This document shows positions 35,863-43,518 of a DNA stretch of 64,000 nt, piece after piece. A model generated the notes under the pieces. It was given only the letters and a program-made list of their open reading frames with translations. It was not told where the DNA came from and made no database searches. Source of the stretch: Paraburkholderia guartelaensis (lineage in GTDB: Bacteria > Pseudomonadota > Gammaproteobacteria > Burkholderiales > Burkholderiaceae); contig NZ_SMOD01000037.1 in NCBI RefSeq assembly GCF_004353905.1, positions 1 to 64,000 of the forward strand, in the 5' to 3' direction. Both the position numbers and the translations under genes were made by a program. Every line of letters starts with the position of its first letter. The stretch's first letter is position 1.

Positions 35863-38394
35863 ATGGCCAGACTATCGAAACCGCTGGGCTTCATCGGAGT
35901 CATCTCCGTACTGTTCACATTGCTCACGGCGGTGTATCTGCTGGCTGGCGGCGCGTGGCTCATTTCTCTCGGCGGCTCGCCGTACTACGTCGTGACGGGC
36001 GTGCTGCTGCTCGTCTTCGCCTGGCTGCTATGGCGCGCGAGCCCCTCCGCGTTCGTGCTCTATGCGATCGTGCTGATCGGCACCGCGATTTGGGGCCTCT
36101 GGGAGTCAGGGCCGGACTTCTGGGCGCTCGTGCCGCGCTCGGGCGTGCTGGTGGTGTTCGGCATCTGGCTGCTCGTGCTCATGAGCTGGCACCTGGAGCG
36201 CCCGCGCCAGTTCGGCGTGCTTTCACTCGTGGTCGGGCTGCTCGTATGGGGCGGCGTGCTCGCGTATGCGCATTTCAACGACCCGCAGCAGATCAACGGC
36301 TCGCTCGCGGCGGTGAGGGCCACGCCCGCGCCGAACGTCGACGGCATCGAGCCGTCCGAATGGCCCGCTTATGGACGCGACCAGCAAGGCACGCGCTATT
36401 CGCCGCTGCAGCAGATCACGCCCGAGAACGTGCATAACCTCCAGGTGGCCTGGACCTTCCGCACCGGCGACACGAAAGGCCCCAACGATCCGGTCGAGAT
36501 CACCAACGAAGTCACGCCGATCAAGATCGGCGATCTGCTTTACCTGTGCTCGCCGCACCAGATCCTGTTCGCGCTCGACGCGCAAACCGGCGAGCTCAAA
36601 TGGAAGTTCGATCCGAAGCTTCAGGCCGATCCCTCGTTCCAGCACGTGACCTGCCGGGGCGTGTCGTTCGTGGATCTTTCGGCGGCGTCCGTGAACGCCG
36701 CGGCGGCGGACCTGGGAGCGACAGCGACGACGCCCGCGGCCGCATCGGACGCCGCGGCGGCTTCGGGAACCGAAGCGGCTGCGCCAGCCAGTGATCCTGC
36801 GTCAGCAACGGAAGCCGCCGCGCCCGCGAGCGCACCCGCGGCCGCAGCAACGCCTGCCGCCACGAACGGCACCTGCATGCGCCGCATCCTGCTGCCCGTG
36901 AACGACGGCCATCTCTATGCACTCGATGCGCTGACGGGCGAGCGTTGCGCGGGCTTCGGCAACAACGGCGACCTCGACCTGCAGCACGCCATGCCGGTCA
37001 CGACACCGGGCATGTACGAGCCCACCTCGCCGCCCATCGTCACGAACAAGGTGATCATCGTGGCGGGCGCGGTGGAAGACAACTTCTCGACGCGCGAGCC
37101 TTCGGGCGTGATTCGCGGCTTCGACGTGCGCACGGGCGAACTGCTGTGGGCGTTCGATCCGGGCGCGGCAGACCCGAACAAGATTCCGGGCCCCGGCGAG
37201 CACTACGTGTGGAATTCACCGAACTCGTGGGCGCCGGCCGCCTACGATGCGAAGCTCGATATCGTTTATCTGCCGATGGGCGTGAAGACGCCGGACATCT
37301 GGGGCGGCGACCGCACGCCCGACCTGGAGCGTTACGCAACGGGCCTGCTCGCGCTGCACGCCTCGACCGGCAAACTCGCCTGGTTCTACCAGACGGTACA
37401 CCACGACCTGTGGGACATGGATCAGCCCTCGCAGCCCACGCTCGCCGACATCACCGACAAGGACGGCAAGACCGTGCCGGTGGTGTATGCGCCCGCGAAG
37501 ACGGGCAACCTGTTCGTGCTGGACCGCCGCACCGGCGAGCTCGTCGTGCCCGCACCCGAAATGCCGGTGCCGCAGGGCGCGGCGCCCGGCGACCACGTCT
37601 CGCCCACACAGCCGTTCTCGGAACTCACGTTCCGGCCGTCGAAGAATCTCACCGACGCCGACATGTGGGGCGCCACGATGTACGACCAGCTCATCTGTCG
37701 CGTGATGTTCCACAAGCTGCGCTATGAAGGCACGTTCACGCCGCCTTCGCTGCAGGGCTCGCTGATCTTCCCGGGCAACCTCGGCATGTTCGAGTGGGGT
37801 GGCCTCGCCATCGACACCGACCGGCAGATCGCGGTGGCGAACCCCATCGCACTGCCGTTCGTCTCGCGGCTCATTCCGCGCGGACCGGGCAATCCGATGG
37901 AACCGCAGCCGGGCGCGAAGGGCAGCGGCACGGAGGCGGGCATCCAGCCGCAATACGGCGTGCCTTATGGCGTGACGCTCAATCCGTTCATGTCGCCGAT
38001 CGGGCTGCCTTGCAAGCAGCCGGCGTGGGGTTACATCTCCGTGGTCGACCTCAAGACCAACAAGATCGTCTGGAAAAAGCGCATCGGCACGACGCGTGAC
38101 AGTTCGCCGATTCCCGTGGCCTTCCGCACGGGGATGCCGATGCTGGGCGGTCCGATGGTGACGGCAGGCGGCGTGATCTTCATCGGCGCGACGGCAGACA
38201 ACTACCTGCGCGCCTTCGACGTCAACAACGGCAATCGGCTCTGGCAAGCGCGGCTGCCCGCCGGCGGTCAAGCCACGCCGATGACGTACGCGGTGAATGG
38301 CCGTCAGTTCGTCGTGATCGCGGCAGGCGGGCACGGCTCGTTCGGCACGAAGCTCGGCGACTACGTGATTGCCTACGCGCTGCCGAAGCAATGA
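35863..38394 (+). CDS. gcd: Membrane-bound PQQ-dependent glucose dehydrogenase
   Basis: An 843-residue quinoprotein that oxidises glucose and similar aldoses to lactones in the periplasm and gives electrons to ubiquinone. Five membrane helices (about 10-140) anchor an eight-bladed propeller. Signatures include SEWPAYGRDQQGTRYSPL, the PQQ-binding HHDLWDMDQPSQPTLAD, AKTGNLFVLDR (catalytic-site Lys) and TTRDSSPIPVAFRTGMPMLGG-type blades near the end. Family members are about 800 residues. The extra length is an Ala/Pro/Ser low-complexity insert at about 272-335, between CRGVSF and CMRRILLPVNDG. It is flanked by porin genes on both sides. Confidence 0.93.
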   Translation: MARLSKPLGFIGVISVLFTLLTAVYLLAGGAWLISLGGSPYYVVTGVLLLVFAWLLWRASPSAFVLYAIVLIGTAIWGLWESGPDFWALVPRSGVLVVFGIWLLVLMSWHLERPRQFGVLSLVVGLLVWGGVLAYAHFNDPQQINGSLAAVRATPAPNVDGIEPSEWPAYGRDQQGTRYSPLQQITPENVHNLQVAWTFRTGDTKGPNDPVEITNEVTPIKIGDLLYLCSPHQILFALDAQTGELKWKFDPKLQADPSFQHVTCRGVSFVDLSAASVNAAAADLGATATTPAAASDAAAASGTEAAAPASDPASATEAAAPASAPAAAATPAATNGTCMRRILLPVNDGHLYALDALTGERCAGFGNNGDLDLQHAMPVTTPGMYEPTSPPIVTNKVIIVAGAVEDNFSTREPSGVIRGFDVRTGELLWAFDPGAADPNKIPGPGEHYVWNSPNSWAPAAYDAKLDIVYLPMGVKTPDIWGGDRTPDLERYATGLLALHASTGKLAWFYQTVHHDLWDMDQPSQPTLADITDKDGKTVPVVYAPAKTGNLFVLDRRTGELVVPAPEMPVPQGAAPGDHVSPTQPFSELTFRPSKNLTDADMWGATMYDQLICRVMFHKLRYEGTFTPPSLQGSLIFPGNLGMFEWGGLAIDTDRQIAVANPIALPFVSRLIPRGPGNPMEPQPGAKGSGTEAGIQPQYGVPYGVTLNPFMSPIGLPCKQPAWGYISVVDLKTNKIVWKKRIGTTRDSSPIPVAFRTGMPMLGGPMVTAGGVIFIGATADNYLRAFDVNNGNRLWQARLPAGGQATPMTYAVNGRQFVVIAAGGHGSFGTKLGDYVIAYALPKQ

Positions 38395-38533
38395 GCAAGG
38401 CGCGGTCGCCTGGCAACACCGGGCGGCCGCGGTTTGTGCGTTTTCCACGCGGCGGCAGGCAAGAAGCACAGCACCTGCCGCCCCTCACGCAGCATGCGAC
38501 GCACCGCTCGTGCGCCTCACCCGCTTTTCCCTC

Positions 38534-39571
38534 ATGAGTCGAACATTGCGCGCGGCGCGCGCCTGGGCGGTGTTGTCCGCGGCAACATTCGCCACGTTGC
38601 ACACGATAAGCGCACACGCGCAAAGCTCGGTCACGCTGTACGGGGCGCTCGACACGAGCATCGAGGTGACGAATCCGGGCGCGGGCTGGGTCGCGCGCAT
38701 GGACTCGGGCGCGTATCGCGGCTCGCGCTTCGGGTTGCGCGGCGTGGAGGATATCGGCGACGGCATCAAGATATTGTTCGAGCTGGAAAACGGCTTCGGC
38801 TCCAACGACGGGACCTTTGCCGTAGCCAACACGATCTTCAACCGCCAGGCATGGATAGGCCTCGGCACGCAATGGGGCACGGTGCGCGTAGGGCGGCAAT
38901 ACTCGCCTATCTATATTCCGTTCAAGGGACAACTCGACGCGTTCGGCGCGGGCACCATCGCTTCGGGCCTCAACAATCTATCGAAGATCACGCCATACGA
39001 AAGCAACGCGATCACTTATCTGTCTCCCGACATCTACGGTTTCTCGACCACGCTGATGGCCTCGCTGCGCGATCCGTCCGCGGGCAGCAACGGGCTGGCC
39101 GGCAACATCGAAACCGTCGAGTGGCGGCACGGACCGTTTCGCATTTCATATGCGCATCAACAGCAAAACGGCGATGGCGCGTTGCGAGCCAATCTGGGAG
39201 GCGTGTCGTACGTCCTCGGCCAGGTGACCGGATTTCTCGCGTATTTCAACGGCGATGGCGGCACGCCGCGCAACCACAACAACGGCGTCTCGGTCTCGGC
39301 GCGCTATGCGATCACCTCGCGGTTTCGCGCTTCGCTCGGTTACGCGTGGGTGCACGACCTCTCGGGCGCCGATAACGACGCCGACCAGTTCAGCGCCGCG
39401 TGCGAATACGACCTCTCGAAGCGCGTGCTGCTCTACGCGAGCGCAGGGTGGCTGCGCAATCGTAATGAGGCGACCTTCACGCTGCGCGGCGTGAACGTCA
39501 CCGGCCTGCCGCCGTCATGGCCGGGCGCGCCAGTGCGCGGCGTGCAGTTTGGCATGATCGACCGCTTTTGA
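38534..39571 (+). CDS. Gram-negative porin, short variant
   Basis: A 345-residue porin. The signal peptide ends SAHA, then QSSVTLYGALDTSIEVTNPG, RFGLRGVEDIGDGIKILFELE, NRQAWIGLGTQWGTVRVGRQ and a terminal IDRF. It is some 20-40 residues shorter than the two other porins of the window and only distantly alike, so it is not a recent duplicate. It follows gcd by 139 nt in the same direction. Confidence 0.9.
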   Translation: MSRTLRAARAWAVLSAATFATLHTISAHAQSSVTLYGALDTSIEVTNPGAGWVARMDSGAYRGSRFGLRGVEDIGDGIKILFELENGFGSNDGTFAVANTIFNRQAWIGLGTQWGTVRVGRQYSPIYIPFKGQLDAFGAGTIASGLNNLSKITPYESNAITYLSPDIYGFSTTLMASLRDPSAGSNGLAGNIETVEWRHGPFRISYAHQQQNGDGALRANLGGVSYVLGQVTGFLAYFNGDGGTPRNHNNGVSVSARYAITSRFRASLGYAWVHDLSGADNDADQFSAACEYDLSKRVLLYASAGWLRNRNEATFTLRGVNVTGLPPSWPGAPVRGVQFGMIDRF

Positions 39572-39733
39572 AGCGTACGGCTTGTGCCAGGCATCGCGCG
39601 TTGTTATCATGCGCCTTCCATACCTGCACACCGGACTCCAGCCAAAGTGGACAACTAAGCTTTCCCCAATAAATGTTTTCGCGCCAGCGTCATACACGCT
39701 GCGCGAGTGGTTTCATACATTCGGGAGAAGCTT

Positions 39734-41377
39734 ATGGCTCGAGTCACGCCAGCCGCGACGCTTGTCGCACTCCATCATATTTCGTTCCGGTTCGATAGCG
39801 GCGTTACGCTATTCGACTCGCTAGACCTCGTTCTCGATCGCGTGCCCACTGGCATTGTCGGCCGCAACGGCGTCGGCAAAAGCATGCTCGCGCAACTGAT
39901 CGCCGGGCGAATCGAGCCGACGTCCGGTTCGATCGACCGGCACGTCAGGGTCGCGTTCGCGGCCCAGCAACATGTCGACGCATCGCACGATAGCCAGACT
40001 GTTGCGCAAGTCGCGGGGCTCGATGCGCCGCTCGCGGCCCTGGCGCGGCTAGCAAACGGCGTGGCCGACACCGGCGATTTCGACTTGATCGGCGAGCGCT
40101 GGGATCTCGCTGAGCGCCTGCGTATGGCGCTTGATGCGGCAGGGCTCGATCATCTGGAGTCCGATGCATTGGCGCGCACGCTTAGTGGTGGCGAACTTGC
40201 GCGCGTTACCTTGATCGGCGCGCTGCTGGCGGACGCCGGCTTGCTCGTGCTCGACGAGCCGACCAATCACCTCGACGCCGCTGGCCGCGCGTGGCTGCGC
40301 GGGGCGCTTGAGGGATGGCGCGGTGGCCTCGTCGTCGTGAGCCATGACCGTGCGCTGCTTGCGCAAATGCAGCGCATTATCGAGGTCACGCCCAAGGGCC
40401 TGCGAGCCTATGGCGGCAACTATGCCAGCTACCGCACGCAGCGCGATGCAGAACACGAAGCGGCAAAAAGCGCGCTCAGCCATGCGCGCACTGAACGCGA
40501 GCGAGCCGCGCGCAGGCTTCAGCGCGAACACGACACGATACAAAGACATGCCGCCGGCACATTGCGTTACGCGAAGACGGCCAATCTATCCTCGATGGCG
40601 AAAGAGGGGATCAAGGGCGGTGCGCGCAATGTGATGGGGCAGGTCAGGGCCGAGCAGCGCGAGCGCAAGGAGGCGCTCGATGAGCGCGTGACCGAAGCTG
40701 TCGCACGCGTCGAACCCGACGCGCCCGTGCTGGTGGCGCTGCCTGGCGCCGAGATTAGCGCGCGCCGCCAGGTCTTCACGCTTGAAGAGGCGAGGCTGCC
40801 ATGGCTCGCGCACGACGATCCCGCCGCCACGCTCAACTGGTCGTGCAGCGGCCCTGTTCGCGTGGCGCTGACGGGCCCGAACGGATGCGGGAAGTCGACA
40901 CTGCTGCGCCTGCTTGCGGGACAGTTCGCGCCCGACGCGGGGCGCAGCGTGACGCATGTCCGCAGCGCATACATCGACCAGAAACTCGCGCAGCTCGATC
41001 CCGACCGCTCGATCGTCGAACAACTCGGGTTGCTCGACACACCGCTCGCAGAAGGGGAGTTGCGCAGCCGGCTCGCGCTATTGCAACTTGATGCCGCGCG
41101 CGTGACTCAACCGTCGCGCCACCTGAGCGGAGGGGAGCGGTTGAAGGCCGCGCTCGCCTGTGCGCTCTGGCGCGGCGCGCCGGCGCAGTTGCTGCTGCTC
41201 GACGAGCCTACCAACCACCTCGATCTGGAATCCGTGCGCGCGATCGAAGGGGCGCTGGCAGACTTCCCGGGCGCACTGGTCGTGGCGTCGCACGACGCAG
41301 ATTTCATCGCCGCGCTCGCGCCGACGCATACGATGCAGTGGAGCCGCGACGGATGGCGCTACGATCCCGTCATCTGA
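39734..41377 (+). CDS. ABC-F family ATPase
   Basis: A 547-residue soluble protein with two ABC cassettes and no membrane domain. Walker A motifs are GRNGVGKS and GPNGCGKS, signatures LSGGELARV and LSGGERLKA, and both Walker B regions read LDEPTNHLD. A charged helical linker (about 235-320) carries the P-site tRNA-interaction motif region. ABC-F proteins act on the ribosome as translation factors or antibiotic-protection proteins; which applies cannot be told here. The ATG at 39734 follows GGGAGAAG. It stands alone. Confidence 0.9.
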   Translation: MARVTPAATLVALHHISFRFDSGVTLFDSLDLVLDRVPTGIVGRNGVGKSMLAQLIAGRIEPTSGSIDRHVRVAFAAQQHVDASHDSQTVAQVAGLDAPLAALARLANGVADTGDFDLIGERWDLAERLRMALDAAGLDHLESDALARTLSGGELARVTLIGALLADAGLLVLDEPTNHLDAAGRAWLRGALEGWRGGLVVVSHDRALLAQMQRIIEVTPKGLRAYGGNYASYRTQRDAEHEAAKSALSHARTERERAARRLQREHDTIQRHAAGTLRYAKTANLSSMAKEGIKGGARNVMGQVRAEQRERKEALDERVTEAVARVEPDAPVLVALPGAEISARRQVFTLEEARLPWLAHDDPAATLNWSCSGPVRVALTGPNGCGKSTLLRLLAGQFAPDAGRSVTHVRSAYIDQKLAQLDPDRSIVEQLGLLDTPLAEGELRSRLALLQLDAARVTQPSRHLSGGERLKAALACALWRGAPAQLLLLDEPTNHLDLESVRAIEGALADFPGALVVASHDADFIAALAPTHTMQWSRDGWRYDPVI

Positions 41378-41412
41378 TCCATCGGGTAACGAATCGATTA
41401 ACGGAGGCGCGC

Positions 41413-41625
41413 CTAGAAGCGATACGTCAACGCCACCTGCGCCACGGGATACCAGCGATACCGTTCGATCTTCTCTGTGAGCTTTTGCTCCTCGTCCTGA
41501 ATGTCATCCGGTCCGACGAAAAGCTGATAGATCTCGGGCACGTTATACGTGAGGTGAGGGCGGCCATAGGCAACGCCGAGGTCGGCCGCGAAGCCGTTGG
41601 GCGAGATACGGGGCCTTGCACGGCT
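41413..41625 (-). pseudogene. C-terminal remnant of an outer-membrane beta-barrel protein
   Basis: About 70 residues read like the end of a beta-barrel protein: ISPNGFAADLGVAYGRPHLT, then VPEIYQLF, EEQKLTEKIERYRWYPV and the terminal AQVALTYRF with its assembly Phe. Upstream in the frame (to 41745) the residues are basic and unlike a barrel, and no signal peptide is present. Most of the gene has been lost, probably in the rearrangement that precedes the prophage. Confidence 0.65.
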
Positions 41626-41846
41626 AAATTGCTCCGTTGCTTTATGCCGCTTCGACCCTGACGCTGCGGCTGCCAAAACCCGGTAAAACTTGCTTCGCCT
41701 GTGTTTCCTCAGACTACGCTCCGAGCGGATTAGTCCGTTATTCAAGAGGGAATCTGCGAATTGGCGCGCGTTCGAGAAGCGGATGATCCGTTGCGGCGAT
41801 GCACTTGGTGCAGTCGCAACGGTTGGGTGGAGTTAATCGCGGATGG

Positions 41847-42281
41847 CTAATCGAAGGCCGTGCAGAGGCGCTCGATCGGCACGGCGATCAGTATGCAGAT
41901 CGAAAAAGCGAGCCCGAAGGTGAAGGCTACGGAAGTCGTCGCTCCGCACCAAGCGATGAAGCGCCTGGCGTCGCGCTTTTCGTGCGCGACGTAGGCAATC
42001 TTGCGCCAGGCCCGGCCCGCGGCGTAGGTAATGGCGAGCGCGAGCACTAGCGCGCAGACCGAGGCGATGCCGAGGATCCACTGTGTGCCGTGCCAGCCTG
42101 GCAGCGGATCTTGCGTGACGGCGTCGGCGCACGCCGTGGAAACCAGCGTGACGCCGAGCGCCAGATGCAGCAGCCAGATGAGCGGCACCGCGCACAGACC
42201 GAGCCAGGCGGCGACGCGCTGTGCGCGCGTCGGCTGCGAGCCGGCGCCGGTTGGTTGCCCGGATGTCGGGGCGGACGTCAT
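41847..42281 (-). CDS. Small integral membrane protein, function unknown
   Basis: A 144-residue inner-membrane protein with a short polar N-terminus and four predicted helices (about 27-50, 68-88, 112-135 region). Conserved-looking residues include a Trp-Leu-Leu-His in helix 1 and a paired ACADAV / GWHGTQW loop. Similar small proteins are found near respiratory oxidase genes, but none is here. The ribosome site AGGAGG is strong, so the gene is real. It is the last chromosome-like gene before the prophage. Confidence 0.7.
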   Translation of the reverse strand: MTSAPTSGQPTGAGSQPTRAQRVAAWLGLCAVPLIWLLHLALGVTLVSTACADAVTQDPLPGWHGTQWILGIASVCALVLALAITYAAGRAWRKIAYVAHEKRDARRFIAWCGATTSVAFTFGLAFSICILIAVPIERLCTAFD

Positions 42282-42396
42282 CGGTTCCTCCTTTGAAGCG
42301 GCATGGGTTCGCGGCGCAGGAGGTGTGCCTGGTTGATGTTATTTGATTTTACATAACATAAAAACTAGCACGACAGTGCACTAACTTTAGCTGGCG

Positions 42397-42726
42397 TTAC
42401 ACCTGCGGGAACCAAGCCCCGCAAGCGTTAGTGGGTAGCGCCAGCCACCGAAAACCCTTGGAAAAATTTTCCAGGGCGTCTACCCAAAACGCGCGGTGAC
42501 GATCGTCTCGCGCACGTTCGGCATGCGTCGCGGCGACGACTTCAAACGCCCGCACTCCCAAGATTTCAGCGACACGAAAACAAGTGTCCTCATCAAACGT
42601 CGACTTCCCATTTCGGTACGCGCTCACGGTAGAGCGGGTGACGTTCAACACTTTGGCGGCAGCGTAATCCGACGGCAGATCAAGCTTGATCTTGACGGCG
42701 TCGAGCCATTCGATCGTTGTTTTCAT
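42397..42726 (-). CDS. Phage repressor-like helix-turn-helix protein (DUF3693 type)
   Basis: A 109-residue DNA-binding protein. The N-terminal helix-turn-helix (DYAAAKVLNVTRSTVSAYRN, about 19-38) with a following FDEDTCFRVAEILG matches the short DUF3693/XRE proteins that act as phage repressors. It is divergent from the early operon; two direct CCGAACGYTCGACCC sites and an inverted half-site lie between them. By position it replaces the P2 immunity repressor C. The C-terminal 35 residues are not recognised. Confidence 0.82.
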   Translation of the reverse strand: MKTTIEWLDAVKIKLDLPSDYAAAKVLNVTRSTVSAYRNGKSTFDEDTCFRVAEILGVRAFEVVAATHAERARDDRHRAFWVDALENFSKGFRWLALPTNACGAWFPQV

Positions 42727-42766
42727 TGAGAAAACCCCTGTTAATTCAACCCGATGTCAAGGGTAT

Positions 42767-42848
42767 CCGAACGCTCGACCCCTCGCAACGATCGGACGGT
42801 CCGAACGTTCGACCCATATTGACATGTTCGGTGGGGTCGAACTATAGT
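42767..42848 (+). promoter_or_regulatory. Early phage promoter with repressor operators
   Basis: A near-consensus sigma-70 promoter: TTGACA (42819-42824), 18 bp, TATAGT (42843-42848). CCGAACGCTCGACCC (42767-42781) and CCGAACGTTCGACCC (42801-42815) are direct repeats 34 bp apart. GGGTCGAAC (42834-42842) is an inverted half-site inside the promoter spacer. Occupation would silence the early operon. Confidence 0.8.
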
Positions 42849-42856
42849 CCGGCTGT

Positions 42857-42936
42857 CGCCCCGGTAACTGGCTCTCAACCCCGCCAGTGCTGGACTTGCT
42901 ACCCGGCCACCGGGGCGATGTTTCTCAAAAACATCG
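42857..42936 (+). promoter_or_regulatory. Structured early leader with two hairpins
   Basis: Just behind the early promoter, CGCCCCGGT (42857-42865) pairs perfectly with ACCGGGGCG (42909-42917), enclosing 43 nt. CGATGTTT (42916-42923) pairs with AAACATCG (42929-42936). The two stems share two bases and so compete. The leader may act as an attenuator or RNA switch; no clear T-run follows. Confidence 0.45.
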
Positions 42937-42964
42937 TTCTCGGGGTTGAACAGGGGGTGCAAAA

Positions 42965-43228
42965 ATGGCTGTTTCTCAGCAACATATCGTTACAGGTCTC
43001 ACCGATTTGCAACGGCTGGCAACGCTTGAAAAGGGCGCAATCAGCCACTTCGGCGCCGATCACTCGACTGGCAAGCAAGCCGAATCCCATCGCAAACCCT
43101 CCCTTAAAACCGTCTCGCCCATTCATCCCTCGGCGCTCGGCGGCTACACCATCGAAGGTCCGTTCAATCGCCGCCCGTCGCGCATCGCCCGTGCGCTCGA
43201 TCGTTTTTTCTACTGGCTCGGCGCGTAA
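42965..43228 (+). CDS. Small early phage protein, unknown
   Basis: An 87-residue basic, Ser/His-rich protein with no recognised domain. It is the first gene behind the strong early promoter and has a good ribosome site (CAGGGGG). By place it corresponds to the small cox/B-region genes of P2, but no similarity to Cox or gpB can be seen. Confidence 0.6.
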   Translation: MAVSQQHIVTGLTDLQRLATLEKGAISHFGADHSTGKQAESHRKPSLKTVSPIHPSALGGYTIEGPFNRRPSRIARALDRFFYWLGA

Positions 43229-43233
43229 CTGCT

Positions 43234-43518
43234 ATGCGCTCGTCAACCGCGTTCGGGGAAATCGGGTATCGCGTCGATGATGGCGATATCGGATATGCGG
43301 GCAGTACGCACCTGTCGTTCAAGCCGCAGACCGCGCCGAGCGTCGCGCATATCCGCGCAACCGCGCGCGGCGACGCGGAGCTCTCCCGCATCAAGTCCAT
43401 TCTCACCACGACGAAGGCAACGCGCAGCGCGGGGCAGAGCACGACGCCGCGCCGCGTGGACGTGACGCCTGACGCCTATTGGGCGGCAATCTCTCGCACA
43501 GTGCGGGGCTTCGCGTAA
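43234..43518 (+). CDS. Small early phage protein, unknown
   Basis: A 94-residue protein, 5 nt behind the previous gene, whose stop overlaps the ATG of the replication gene (TAATG). The C-terminal half is basic and Thr-rich. No domain is recognised; tight packing between two phage genes supports it as coding. Confidence 0.6.
   Translation: MRSSTAFGEIGYRVDDGDIGYAGSTHLSFKPQTAPSVAHIRATARGDAELSRIKSILTTTKATRSAGQSTTPRRVDVTPDAYWAAISRTVRGFA

Noticed and set aside
37216..38469. Minus-strand frame of 417 codons
   Set aside because: Antisense of gcd, with His/Arg-rich low-information sequence.
42351..42373. XerD-arm-like sequence (9 of 11 bases like the TTATGTTAAAT arm) suggesting a dif or plasmid-dimer site
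   Set aside because: The neighbouring spacer and the other arm do not fit XerC, so this is likely chance in AT-rich DNA. It would matter only if both prophage ends carried it.
42717..43280. Plus-strand frame of 187 codons through the early control region
   Set aside because: It runs through the operators, promoter and leader hairpins and has no domain; the shorter gene at 42965 with a ribosome site fits better.
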